The notes under the pieces were generated by a model. The model searched no databases. It saw only the letters and a list, made by a program, of their open reading frames with translations, and was not told the DNA's origin. A program made the position numbers and the translations under genes. Below are positions 29,245 through 38,079 of a stretch of DNA of 64,000 bases, piece by piece (the stretch's first letter is position 1; each line of letters starts with the position of its first letter). This stretch comes from an uncultured Ignavibacteria bacterium (GTDB taxonomy: Bacteria; Bacteroidota; Ignavibacteria; SZUA-365). The stretch spans positions 186,001 to 250,000 of the forward strand of contig CAJXVM010000003.1 of NCBI GenBank assembly GCA_913061095.1, in the 5' to 3' direction.

Positions 29245-30524
29245 CACCGGGCTCCGGTTTCCAGAGAAATATCGACATCGCGGGATTCGGACGCTGTATC
29301 GCGGGACTCGGCGTCGCCGCCGGTACTGCGTTCACGCTCCGTGGATGGACGCGCGCTGTACAGCAGCGCGATCACCGCAATACCGGTACGAAACAAAATG
29401 GAAAGAAGAGAATCAAGCATGCCGCCTGCGATCGCGAAACAGCCGATCATGAGCAGCAGTGCGGCATTCAACGCGCGCTGCAGGCTCTCCGCCGGCCAGG
29501 AGCGGTGATTTTTCCAGCCCATGAAGAAGATCACACCCAGAATCGCGATAAAAGGCAGCAGGGCAACGAGGCCGCTGTCCATGTACACCTGCAGGTAATC
29601 ATTGTGCCAGCTGCCGATCCCCTTGTCAGGCGCCTCGTCGAATAACGGGAAAACCTGGCGGAAGGTCCGCAGCCCAAACCCGAAGATGGGACGCTCATCG
29701 ATCAGCATCATGGCACCTCGCCAGATCACATCGCGTCCGGACATATGCGCACCGGCATCGAGTAGCTGCAGGAAGCGTTCCCGCAACGGCTCCAGAGCCA
29801 CGACGGCCGCAATGCCTGCTGCGGCGAGCACGAGCAGAATGCGCCGCTCGCGCACCGCGCCGACGATGAGTGCGGCAAACCCGGCAACCACCCAGTGCAT
29901 CCTATTGAAGGTGAACAGTAGTCCAACCAGCATCACCCCGCAGAGCAGCAGCCAGACCAGACGGTTCGGAAACAGCTCCCGCCGTCCCCCGAGCGCGAAT
30001 GTCAGCGCGAACACTGCGGCGAGAAACATCCCCAGCGTGTAATAGCCCGACGTCGTCGAGGTCAGCCGCTCATCCATCCCCATCGCGTATCGCACGAATC
30101 CGACTGCGACGGCGACCACCGCGGCCGCGACGAGCAGATGCACGAGAAAACGCAAACGTTCGGTGGGACGCGCGTTCAGCTCACAGAACACGACATAGAA
30201 GAACAGATAAAATGGGATTTCCGTCTGGAAGGCGGTGACGCTCGCCGAGGGATCGATGGAAAGGGGGATGGTGGCGATGCGCGCGAGGATGAAAAGTGTA
30301 TACGGCAGCAGCAGCGGATTCCCGCGCAGCGTGCAACGACGTCCGCGGGCGAGACCCCAGATCCAGAGCAGGATGGCGACAAGCACTGCTGCCTGCGCGA
30401 TGGCGATCGAGAAGATCAGCGTGCCAAGCGCCGTGACAATGCTCGCGTACAGCGCCACATCGAGCGGCGCGCCCCGAAAGGCGGCACGCATTTCGCCCCG
30501 TATGTCGGAATGCGGTCCCTGCAT
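29244..30524 (-). CDS. O-antigen ligase/polymerase family membrane protein
   Basis: A 426-aa polytopic inner-membrane protein with about 11-12 hydrophobic helices and the large periplasmic loop motif of the Wzy_C/WaaL family (GRDVIWRGAMMLIDERPIFG, FGLRTFRQVFP, GSWHNDYLQVYMDSGLVALLP). His-Asn in WHNDYLQ is the conserved catalytic-site signature. It would join O-chain or other glycan to a lipid core, or polymerise repeat units. ATG overlaps the stop of the upstream ABC exporter by one base; the Cys-rich small gene overlaps its own stop. Confidence 0.88.
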   Translation of the reverse strand: MQGPHSDIRGEMRAAFRGAPLDVALYASIVTALGTLIFSIAIAQAAVLVAILLWIWGLARGRRCTLRGNPLLLPYTLFILARIATIPLSIDPSASVTAFQTEIPFYLFFYVVFCELNARPTERLRFLVHLLVAAAVVAVAVGFVRYAMGMDERLTSTTSGYYTLGMFLAAVFALTFALGGRRELFPNRLVWLLLCGVMLVGLLFTFNRMHWVVAGFAALIVGAVRERRILLVLAAAGIAAVVALEPLRERFLQLLDAGAHMSGRDVIWRGAMMLIDERPIFGFGLRTFRQVFPLFDEAPDKGIGSWHNDYLQVYMDSGLVALLPFIAILGVIFFMGWKNHRSWPAESLQRALNAALLLMIGCFAIAGGMLDSLLSILFRTGIAVIALLYSARPSTERERSTGGDAESRDTASESRDVDISLETGAR

Positions 30525-32374
30525 CAGAGCTGAAACTGCATCTTGTAGAGCTTGGCATACAGGCCGGCGGGATTTCGCATCAGCTCCTCGTGAGTGCCGA
30601 CTTCCACCACGCGGCCGGCGTCGAGCACGTAGATGCGGTCGGCCTTCTGGATGGTGGACAACCGGTGCGCGATCACGATGGATGTCCGCCCCTTCATGAG
30701 ATTCTCGATGGCCACCTGCACGAGCACTTCCGATTCGGTATCGAGCGATGAGGTCGCCTCGTCGAGAATCAGAATGGGCGGATTTTTGTATATGGCGCGC
30801 GCGATGCTGAGGCGCTGCCGCTGGCCGCCCGAAAGCTTGACGCCACGGTCGCCGATGACCGTGTCATATCCTTCCGGCGCCTCCAGGATGAAGTCGTGGG
30901 CGTTTGCGGCCTTTGCCGCTTCGATGATACGCTCCATGTCAACACCGCTCTCCCCGTACGCGATGTTCTCTCGAATGGTGGTGTTGAACAGAAAGGTCTC
31001 CTGCGTGACGACCCCCATCAGCCCGCGCAGCGACGACACGGTGATATCCCGCAGGTCAACGCCGTCGAGCAGAATGCGCCCGCCGGTCACGTCGTAGAAA
31101 CGCGGCACGAGATCGACCATGGTGCTCTTCCCCACCCCGCTGGGACCCACGACGGCTATCACCTCGCCGGCACGGATTTCCGCATCGATGCCGTTGAGGA
31201 TCTGGTCGCCCGTGTCGTAGCGGAATCGCACGTTCTCGAAGACGATGCGGTCGCGGAAGCCGTCGATGTCGCGCGCGCCCGGCCGGTCAACGATGCGCGG
31301 TTCGATGTCGAGCACATTGAACACACGCGTGGCGCCCGCCACCCCCTGCGCAATATGATTGATCGTCTGTCCGAAATACTTGAGCGGCTGCATCATCTGC
31401 AGCATGGCGAAAATATATGCCACGAACACGCCGCTGCTCATCGTGCTGCGGCCCGAGAGAATCGCATCGCCCATGAACCAGAGAATGACGACAACGACGA
31501 GTACGCTCAGCGTCTCGGTGATGGGCGTGGCCAGTTCCCGCCGCCGCTTGATGTTCACGAACGTCCGGAAGTAGCCCTGGTTCTCATGGCGGAACTTGTC
31601 GATCTCGAAACGCTCCGTGCGGAACGCCTTGATGATGCGCATGCTCGAGAGTCCCTCGTCGAGCACCATTGTGATGCGCGCGATGGTTTCCTGCAGCACA
31701 TCGCTCTCCCGGCGCACCCAGTTGCCGATTTTCGTGAGCACGAATCCTGTCGTGGGCAGCAGCACAAAGGCGATCAGCGTCAGCTGCCAGTCGATGATGA
31801 ACAGCAGCAGCGTGTAGACAACGATCTGCGGTGGATCGCGGAACATGCTGTTGACCACCGCAATGGCGGAATCATTGACCAGCTGCACGTCGCTGATGAT
31901 GCGCGACATCAGCATGCCCTTTTTTTCCTCGGTGAAGTAGCTGAGCGACAGGCGGTTCATGTGCACGTAGAGCTGCTGCCGCAGGTCGCGGATAATGCCC
32001 TGCTCCGCCGGTGCCATGAACCAGGTCTGCGTATAGGAAAACAGATTCTTGAACAGAAAGGCGCCGATGATGAGCAGGCAGAGGATTTTCAGCGCGCTCA
32101 GCGGATCGCTCGCGGCCATCACGTTGTTCATCTGCGCCAGCGCCCAGGGCTTGACCGTACCGATCGACAGCTCCGGTACCGGCTGCATGGCCAGATTCTG
32201 CCTGTCGAAGAGGATGTTGATGAAGGGAATGATGAGAATGACGGTGATCATGTTGAACACCACCGAGAAAAACATCGCGACGGATGCGATGCCGATGTTG
32301 CGCTTGTACGGCAGCACGTGCCGCAGGATGCGCAGCAGAACGTTCATGCGTTTTTTCCCGGTCTTCTCAGTCAT
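30524..32374 (-). CDS. MsbA-type ABC exporter (fused permease-ATPase)
   Basis: A 616-aa half-transporter: six membrane helices at about 25-330, then a nucleotide-binding domain with Walker A GPSGVGKSTMVDLV, Q-loop (VVTQETFLFN), signature KLSGGQRQRLSIARA, Walker B LILDEATSSLDTE and switch His (VIAHRLSTI). It is homologous to MsbA/lipid and glycolipid flippases; the glycosyltransferases upstream and ligase downstream suggest it flips lipid A-core or a related glycolipid. I start at the ATG at 32374 (MTEKTGKKRMNVLL), which overlaps the glycosyltransferase stop by eight bases; the longer open frame upstream lies inside that gene and is not used. Confidence 0.9.
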   Translation of the reverse strand: MTEKTGKKRMNVLLRILRHVLPYKRNIGIASVAMFFSVVFNMITVILIIPFINILFDRQNLAMQPVPELSIGTVKPWALAQMNNVMAASDPLSALKILCLLIIGAFLFKNLFSYTQTWFMAPAEQGIIRDLRQQLYVHMNRLSLSYFTEEKKGMLMSRIISDVQLVNDSAIAVVNSMFRDPPQIVVYTLLLFIIDWQLTLIAFVLLPTTGFVLTKIGNWVRRESDVLQETIARITMVLDEGLSSMRIIKAFRTERFEIDKFRHENQGYFRTFVNIKRRRELATPITETLSVLVVVVILWFMGDAILSGRSTMSSGVFVAYIFAMLQMMQPLKYFGQTINHIAQGVAGATRVFNVLDIEPRIVDRPGARDIDGFRDRIVFENVRFRYDTGDQILNGIDAEIRAGEVIAVVGPSGVGKSTMVDLVPRFYDVTGGRILLDGVDLRDITVSSLRGLMGVVTQETFLFNTTIRENIAYGESGVDMERIIEAAKAANAHDFILEAPEGYDTVIGDRGVKLSGGQRQRLSIARAIYKNPPILILDEATSSLDTESEVLVQVAIENLMKGRTSIVIAHRLSTIQKADRIYVLDAGRVVEVGTHEELMRNPAGLYAKLYKMQFQL

Positions 32375-33191
32375 CGTCGCCTGTCTCATGCGTGAGTCCG
32401 CGCCGGCAGCGGATCCGTCCCGCGCGTTTCGCCGCTTCGAAGCGGTCGATGCAGCGCTGCGGGACCTCGGTGCGCGGATGATGCAGATGGTATTGAATGG
32501 CACGGTGCCGGAGGGAACGGCAGTGCAGTCCGGCCCGCTCGAGGCGGTACTGCACGTCACTGTCTTCGCCGCATCCCGGACCGTCATATTCCTCGTCGAA
32601 TCCGTTGACAGCTACCATCGCGGCCCGGTGCACGGAAAAATTGCTTCCCAGCATCCCGCGCACATGCGAGTGCAATATGCCCCGGAGACGGGGACTTTCA
32701 AAGCGGAGGCCGTCCTCGATGCGGTGGGCACGGCCGCTGATGCCGTCCCACCACTCCGCGAGCCCGATCCGCTCGAAGCGCCCGCGTTCGACATCCCCGC
32801 GCGTCAGCCGGCGTGTCCATCGCGCGCTCATTTCCACGCGGCGGCCGCAGAGCACATATCCCTCCTCACGTACCCGCAGATGATCGGCGACGAAAAGCGA
32901 ATGCGGAAGGCAGTCGCCGTCGGTGAACACCAGGTAATCCGTTTCCGCCGCACGGATCGCATTGTTGAGCATGACGTTCTTGCGCCAGCCGCGGTCCTCG
33001 TGATGAAGATGCTGAATGGGAAACGGCGACCGGAGCCGGGCCTCTTCCACGATGGCAGCCACGTCGGGACCGCTGCCGTCGTCGGCGACAATGATTTCGA
33101 AATCATTGCGGGATTGACGCGCGTAGCCGGCGAGGACGAGCCGGAGCACGTCGGCGCGGTTGTAAACGGCGATCACGACGGAGGCTTCCAC
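32367..33191 (-). CDS. Glycosyltransferase family 2
   Basis: A 274-aa cytoplasmic GT-A enzyme. It opens VEASVVIAVYNRADVLRLVL and carries DFEIIVADDGS, the DxD-like nucleotide-sugar site FTDGDCLPHS, and a C-terminal galactosyltransferase-like block (GSNFSVHRAAMVAVNGFDEEY, GEDSDVQYRLERAG). GTG start three bases after the GT9 stop, and overlapping the ABC start by eight bases, so the three genes are coupled. Likely adds a sugar to an LPS core or surface glycolipid. Confidence 0.9.
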   Translation of the reverse strand: MEASVVIAVYNRADVLRLVLAGYARQSRNDFEIIVADDGSGPDVAAIVEEARLRSPFPIQHLHHEDRGWRKNVMLNNAIRAAETDYLVFTDGDCLPHSLFVADHLRVREEGYVLCGRRVEMSARWTRRLTRGDVERGRFERIGLAEWWDGISGRAHRIEDGLRFESPRLRGILHSHVRGMLGSNFSVHRAAMVAVNGFDEEYDGPGCGEDSDVQYRLERAGLHCRSLRHRAIQYHLHHPRTEVPQRCIDRFEAAKRAGRIRCRRGLTHETGDDD

Positions 33192-33194
33192 GCG

Positions 33195-34235
33195 TCAGTC
33201 CTCCCGTGCGGTAATATCTTTTGACGACCGGTCGAGCAGATCCCGCAAAACCTTCGCCGTGCGCGCGGGTGTGATCTCCGTCATGCAGATCGGATCGGGA
33301 CAGTCGAGTCGGCGGCAGCAGCGGGTTTCGACGTCGTCGATCTGCAGCACGACGGCCCGGTCGCTCCAGGGGCCCTGGCTGCGCGGATCCGATGGACCGT
33401 AGAACACCACCACCGGGAGCTGCAGCGCGGTAGCGATATGCGTGGGACCACTGTCGTTGCCGACCGCGACCACGCAGCGTTCCATCAGCGCAGCCGCGTC
33501 GCGCAGTGTTCCCGGAGGAGCCGTCACAGCCCGCCCGCCGCTCTCCGCCGCGATGGCCTCCGCATACTGTCGCTCCTGTGCACTCCCCCAGAACACGAGG
33601 AAACGCAGTCCCTCAAATCCGGGATCCCGCGTCAGCTCCTGCCAGTGTGCGAGCGGCCATTTCTTGGACGGATACCCGCCGGTGGGAATCAGCGCCACAA
33701 CGGTATCCGAATCACGGAGACCGGCCTCCCGCCACGCCGCTCCCGCGCGCGCGCGTTCCGTGTCGGACACGTGCCAGACCAGCGACCGTGTCCGGATCGG
33801 AATATCCATGTAGTCGAGGACGGCGAGGTTGAATTCCACTTCATGCCCTTTGTTCGCCTCGTGGGCGGACAGCCGATGATTGTAGAGCTTTTCGCGGATG
33901 CGGAAATCGAATCCGATGCGCGTGTGCGCGCCGCTCACCACGGACTGAATCGCTGTTGCGGGTGAGCAGATCAGGTCAATGGAAAGATCGAAGTGCCGCA
34001 GGCGCAGGCGGCGCAGGAAGCCCAGCTGCCACCACAGCTCCTCCCGCTCGAAAAGGAGTAATTCGTCGATGTCGGGATTGTTTTCGAGAACGAGGGCGCT
34101 GGAGCTGCGCACCACATATGCGATATGCGCATCGGGATAGGCCCGGCGCAGATTCGCGAGCAGCGGTGTCGTCCAGAGAACATCGCCGATGCCGCTCATG
34201 CGGATGACCAGTATGGATTGTGCCGGAAATTTCAT
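33195..34235 (-). CDS. Glycosyltransferase family 9 (heptosyltransferase-like)
   Basis: A 346-aa GT-B enzyme of the ADP-heptose:LPS heptosyltransferase family. Seen: SILVIRMSGIGDVLWTTPLL (N-terminal family signature), LIPTGGYPSKKWPLAHWQEL, GNDSGPTHIATALQLPVVVFYGPSDP (nucleotide-sugar loop), and a Cys cluster CCRRLDCPDPICM near the C-terminus that is common in this subfamily. First gene of the GT9-GT2-ABC-ligase-small protein operon. It probably builds the LPS inner core; donor sugar not determinable. Confidence 0.92.
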   Translation of the reverse strand: MKFPAQSILVIRMSGIGDVLWTTPLLANLRRAYPDAHIAYVVRSSSALVLENNPDIDELLLFEREELWWQLGFLRRLRLRHFDLSIDLICSPATAIQSVVSGAHTRIGFDFRIREKLYNHRLSAHEANKGHEVEFNLAVLDYMDIPIRTRSLVWHVSDTERARAGAAWREAGLRDSDTVVALIPTGGYPSKKWPLAHWQELTRDPGFEGLRFLVFWGSAQERQYAEAIAAESGGRAVTAPPGTLRDAAALMERCVVAVGNDSGPTHIATALQLPVVVFYGPSDPRSQGPWSDRAVVLQIDDVETRCCRRLDCPDPICMTEITPARTAKVLRDLLDRSSKDITARED

Positions 34236-34290
34236 GTGCCATCAAGCCAGCGCGCAAGCTAGTACTTTCCCCCGGCAGGAGCAACTGCGG

Positions 34291-34360
34291 CGGGGATGCT
34301 GCCGGGGTGTGGCCGGGATGCAGCCCGGCAGCAGCCGGGCAGCGACGGGGATGCTGCCGG
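34291..34360. repeat. GC-rich repeats and hairpin between kinase and GT9 operon
   Basis: CGGGGATGCTGCCGG occurs at 34291-34305 and 34346-34360. GCTGCCGGG (34298-34306) can pair with CCCGGCAGC (34324-34332). This lies just after the adenosine-specific kinase gene and before the GT9 start, so it may terminate the former or form the leader of the latter. Confidence 0.5.
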
Positions 34361-34381
34361 ACACCACCGGGATATGGCCGA

Positions 34382-34864
34382 TCAGAGCTTGTACCCGATC
34401 GAGCGGAGGAACTGCCTGCGCTGCGCGATGTCCTCTTCGGTTTCGATGCCCTGCGGTTTCACACCGTCGACGATCCCCAGCACCGCGCGGCCCTGATCCG
34501 TTTCCGCGAGAATCACTTCGGTCGGATTCGCCGTGGCGCAGAAGATGCGCGTCACTTCGGGCACCTGCTTGATTGTATTGAGAATGCTGAGCGGAAATCC
34601 CTGCTCCATCATGATGATGAATGAGTGGCCAGCGGCGATGTTGGATGCGTTCTTCACCGCGAGATCGATGAGCTTCCGGTCATTGCCCGCCCAGCGGACG
34701 AGCGCTTTCTGTGAGGCCTCGCAGAAACCGATGCCGAAATGCATCGAGGGATTGACCTGCACGATGGCCTCGTAGAGATCCTCGACGGTCTTGATGAAAT
34801 GCGAATGCCCGAGAATGAAATTCATGTCCTCGGGCTTCTCGATCCGGACGCTGAGAAGTTCCAT
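34382..34864 (-). CDS. Adenosine-specific kinase family protein
   Basis: A 160-aa cytoplasmic protein of the AK-like family first described in hyperthermophiles (PF04008). It opens MELLSVRIEKPEDMNFILG and has HFIKTVEDLYEAI, GIGFCEASQKALVRW, AGHSFIIMMEQGFPLSILN and CATANPTEVILAE ending in GIETEEDIAQRR. Length and motif order match the family throughout. The family is annotated as adenosine kinase-like from structural work; the physiological role is poorly defined. It lies 21 bases after the T9SS gene upstream on the same strand. Confidence 0.85.
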   Translation of the reverse strand: MELLSVRIEKPEDMNFILGHSHFIKTVEDLYEAIVQVNPSMHFGIGFCEASQKALVRWAGNDRKLIDLAVKNASNIAAGHSFIIMMEQGFPLSILNTIKQVPEVTRIFCATANPTEVILAETDQGRAVLGIVDGVKPQGIETEEDIAQRRQFLRSIGYKL

Positions 34865-34885
34865 GGTATCCTCGTGTGCTCGTGA

Positions 34886-36778
34886 TCAGGGAATGACGTG
34901 AATCGTGCGCGTGCGCTGCATGCCGCCGCTGTGCAGCCGGAGTGTATAGGTGCCCGCCGGGAGTCCGGCGGCGGACAGGCGCAGCGGACCCGCCGCATCG
35001 ATGCGGCGCGTCAGCATCACCCGGCCGAGCATATCGATCAGCTGCAGCGTCGCTCCTCTTCCGCCGATGCCTTCAGTATGCACGCGAAGCACGCCGCCCG
35101 TACGCAGCGGCTGCGGATACACCGCCGCAATGCGGAAATCGCGTGCCGGAACGCCTGCGGAGACCGGCGTGGGAGCAGTCAGCCGCACGGGCGCGGGAAT
35201 GCTGATCGTGTCATCGGGATTCAGGCGCATGTACAGCCACAGATAGTGGTCGCCTGGCACGTGACCACGCGTATCCCAGATTCCCAGGGTGTCGCGCACG
35301 CGCTGCACGATGGACGGCTGGGAACGGAACAGCACCTGGCTCTGATCGTCGACGCGAACAGCCTCGAACCAGTGTGACGCGAAGTGCACTTCGACCTCGT
35401 CGCCTGCGAGAAAACGCATCGTGCCGACAACCGGGACATCGCGCTCCACCGGCGCCTGTTTCGGTTCGTCGACACCCATGACTACACCGACCGATCCGGC
35501 TTCAACGGTCGGCAATCCGGGGAAGGAGGAGTTGAACAGCGCGATGACACCGTTGTCGGCGGCGTGCGGGATATGCGTCTGCAGCGTGGAAAGCAGCAGC
35601 GAAAGTTGTCCCCTGCCGCGTGCGATCACCGGCGCGGTGATCTGCGAATTGACGAACAGCAGCGTGGCGTCATCCTGGCAGCCGACATACCCGCCGCTGC
35701 CATCACAGATGCTGTTCTGCACGAATGCGTCACTGCTGCCCATGGCCAGGATCTCCCCGAAAATACTGTTGGCGACCGTCAGTTCGCAGTCGTCGAAGCT
35801 GTACAGATTCCAGATGCGGACTTCGCAGTTCTCGAACTTGACATTGCGATCCGTGGCCGGATAGTCGTACTGCTGCGGCACCGCGTTATTGACGAGTCCG
35901 ACAACCTGCTGCGGTACGGTTCCACGGAACATCCCTCCGACGGCGAGCAGCCTTGAATTCCGGACCAGGGCGGCGCAGGACGGCTCGAGCATCAATCCCC
36001 AGAACAGATTCGTGCAGCCCTCCCAGCTGACGCGGTAATCGAAGCCGGCGGCGGAGGCGGCGCTGTCGGGAAACACATAGCTGCCGGTCACCTGCTCACC
36101 CGGGAGCGTGAGGTCGGATGCGGAGTTTTCCGGAAGTGTCAGCCAGCTCAGGAGCCCGATACAGTCGCGAAAACTGCCGCGCGTCGAATCGAAAAAGAGC
36201 ATTTCTCCGAGCTGGGTGCTGCTCTGTGCTTCCACGCTGCCGTGGCGTGCGAGCGTGGTGGTCATGATGCCGCCGCTGAAGCTGCTGCCGTCGATGCGCA
36301 GCACCGCCGTATCGGTCACCGCACAGGAAATATTGAATCCCCCGCATTGCACCCCCGCGTCGTTGAGCCAGAGCGTCGCTTTATTGAGGAGGCGCACCCC
36401 TCGCTGGTAGAGGTAGTCCTGCTCAAACGCCAGCGTGCCGCTCTGGATTTCTACTCCGCCATTCTGAAAGACGTGCACATCGCCGCGAACGCGCAGCCGT
36501 GCTTCCCGCACGCGCAGGCGTCCGTTCCCGACGACGATCACATTCCCGTCGACATCGAAATCGTCGGTGATCTCACGGATTTCATTGGGATTCGGGAAAC
36601 CCACCACGAGATCTTCCGGGGCTGCGGCGGCGGGATCGAACTCTGCCTGCGAGGCCAAATCAAATACCGCCGTTCGCAGCTGTGCGAAGGCACTGGGAAC
36701 AGCAGCGCAGACCAGGAGTAGAAGAAAAACATGCCGCGGAATTGAAACAGAAACGCGCATCATTCGTATCACTATCAT
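34886..36778 (-). CDS. Secreted beta-rich T9SS protein
   Basis: A 630-aa exported protein. Signal peptide HVFLLLLVCAAVPSAFAQ; body of repeated short strands (VDGNVIVVGNGRLRVREA, VRGDVHVFQNGGVEIQSG, KATLWLNDAGVQCGG) that looks like a right-handed parallel beta-helix. The C-terminal sorting domain begins VYPQPLRTGGVLRV with IDMLGRVMLTRRI and LPAGTYTLRL, ending HVIP. No enzymatic motif seen. Start uncertain: ATG at 36778 or an ATG six codons later, neither with a good ribosome site. It may be an adhesin or glycan-binding protein. Divergent from the Fn3 lipoproteins. Confidence 0.7.
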   Translation of the reverse strand: MIVIRMMRVSVSIPRHVFLLLLVCAAVPSAFAQLRTAVFDLASQAEFDPAAAAPEDLVVGFPNPNEIREITDDFDVDGNVIVVGNGRLRVREARLRVRGDVHVFQNGGVEIQSGTLAFEQDYLYQRGVRLLNKATLWLNDAGVQCGGFNISCAVTDTAVLRIDGSSFSGGIMTTTLARHGSVEAQSSTQLGEMLFFDSTRGSFRDCIGLLSWLTLPENSASDLTLPGEQVTGSYVFPDSAASAAGFDYRVSWEGCTNLFWGLMLEPSCAALVRNSRLLAVGGMFRGTVPQQVVGLVNNAVPQQYDYPATDRNVKFENCEVRIWNLYSFDDCELTVANSIFGEILAMGSSDAFVQNSICDGSGGYVGCQDDATLLFVNSQITAPVIARGRGQLSLLLSTLQTHIPHAADNGVIALFNSSFPGLPTVEAGSVGVVMGVDEPKQAPVERDVPVVGTMRFLAGDEVEVHFASHWFEAVRVDDQSQVLFRSQPSIVQRVRDTLGIWDTRGHVPGDHYLWLYMRLNPDDTISIPAPVRLTAPTPVSAGVPARDFRIAAVYPQPLRTGGVLRVHTEGIGGRGATLQLIDMLGRVMLTRRIDAAGPLRLSAAGLPAGTYTLRLHSGGMQRTRTIHVIP

Positions 36779-36850
36779 TGTGCTTTACCAGTAGTGCGAG
36801 GGGATATGTCCAAGGTACGGCTTTCGTCCGTGTACGGCAACGCGCCCCGT

Positions 36851-36872
36851 CCACGGAAAACCGCTTCCGTGG
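36851..36872. promoter_or_regulatory. 8-bp inverted repeat upstream of Fn3 lipoprotein
   Basis: CCACGGAA and TTCCGTGG, perfect arms with a six-base spacer, about 110 bases before the lipoprotein start in a divergent intergenic region. Could be an operator or an RNA hairpin in the leader. Confidence 0.4.
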
Positions 36873-36982
36873 GAATCAATCGACAGTGGAACCAGTCGAT
36901 TTCCTTTGCTGTTTACACAACAGAGCCTGAAAATCCCGATTTCAATCATCCATCACCACATACCAAACCAAAGAGGACCAAT

Positions 36983-37897
36983 ATGTTGAAGTCAAACATG
37001 TTCAAGACACTCGCTGTCGCCCTGCTTCTCGCTGTGCCGTTTACGGCCTGTGACGAGGACGACGACAATCCGATCACGACTGATCCGGAAGTCGCCGCCC
37101 CGACGAACCTGCAGGCCGCGTCCGGCAACAATGCCGTGTTCCTGAGCTGGGACGCATCGGTCGATGAGAACGAAGACAATTTCGGCAGCTACGAAATCAC
37201 CATTCTCAACAAGGCCAACAACGAAACGCTGGCTCCGCGCACCGCGGCGATGGGTATCAACGATATCCGCATCGACGGACTGACCAACGGTGTGCGCTAC
37301 CAGTTCACCGTGCGCTCCGTCACGGATCTCGGCAATGTCAGCACGGATTTCGCGACGATCGAATGGTCGCCGGCCGCACGTCAGACCACCGACAACAATG
37401 GACTGCCGATCAAGGTCTACGCCACGACGTCGACACAGTTCAACAGCGCCGTCGATCTGTTCAACGTCGATGGTGATGCGGAAGTGATTCCGCAGGCGGG
37501 ACAGGAGTTCCAGGATCGCGGTGACATGTATGTGTTCGCTCAGACCAATACCGCACCGATTTTCATCAAGAGCCCGGCCGAAGCGGACAACCAGGGACTG
37601 ATCACGCAGTTCTCGAATCAGACGCCGGTTGATGTCGACAACCTCGACGACCAGCTCGCTCTCGAGGCGCCCGCGGATGACAGTTACACGCTGGATGAAC
37701 TCGAGATCCCGAGCGGCACCGTGGAGACCGGACACGTTTACTGGGGACGCCTGGTGCGCGGAAATGATCATTTCTACTTCCGCCTGCTCATCAAGAAAGG
37801 CAGCAACGGCATGCTTGTGCAGGGCGGCGGCGCCGACCGCTTCATCGAGATGGTCGCGAGCTTCCAGAACGCCCCGAACAACCCCTTCGCAAAATAA
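36983..37897 (+). CDS. Fn3-domain lipoprotein, first of a tandem pair
   Basis: A 304-aa lipoprotein. AGAGG lies six bases before the ATG at 36983; lipobox FTAC at residue 23 is followed by an acidic linker. A fibronectin type III domain spans about 38-130 (APTNLQAASGNNAVFLSWDA to YQFTVRSVTDLGN). The remaining 170 residues (IKVYATTSTQFNSAVDLFN, EVIPQAGQEFQDRGDMYVF, HVYWGRLVRGNDHFYFRLL) form a conserved unknown domain shared with the next gene. Surface or periplasmic; function unknown. Followed by a terminator, so the pair is not obligately co-transcribed. Confidence 0.75.
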   Translation: MLKSNMFKTLAVALLLAVPFTACDEDDDNPITTDPEVAAPTNLQAASGNNAVFLSWDASVDENEDNFGSYEITILNKANNETLAPRTAAMGINDIRIDGLTNGVRYQFTVRSVTDLGNVSTDFATIEWSPAARQTTDNNGLPIKVYATTSTQFNSAVDLFNVDGDAEVIPQAGQEFQDRGDMYVFAQTNTAPIFIKSPAEADNQGLITQFSNQTPVDVDNLDDQLALEAPADDSYTLDELEIPSGTVETGHVYWGRLVRGNDHFYFRLLIKKGSNGMLVQGGGADRFIEMVASFQNAPNNPFAK

Positions 37898-37921
37898 CAT
37901 CTGCGATTCGCAGACCGTGAT

Positions 37922-37957
37922 GAAAAGCCGCCTGCCGCCCGCGGGCGGCTTTTCCTT
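37922..37957 (+). terminator. Rho-independent terminator
   Basis: 11-bp stem GAAAAGCCGCC / GGCGGCTTTTC around a GC-rich loop, followed by CTTTTT, between the two Fn3 lipoproteins. Confidence 0.85.
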
Positions 37958-37992
37958 TTTCCCCTTCTCTGTCGCTTTGATCGAAAATTCTC

Positions 37993-38001
37993 TATCTTTT
38001 G
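37993..38001 (+). promoter_or_regulatory. Putative -7 promoter element of second Fn3 lipoprotein
   Basis: TATCTTTTG, matching TAnnTTTG-like consensus, about 80 bases before the start and just after the terminator, so the second paralog probably has its own promoter. Confidence 0.4.
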
Positions 38002-38079
38002 CATTGATCACGATTTTTTCACGGTCGTCTCCCGGGATGGATTCGACCGGCATCACCGTTACAAGAGGAGCGCATGACC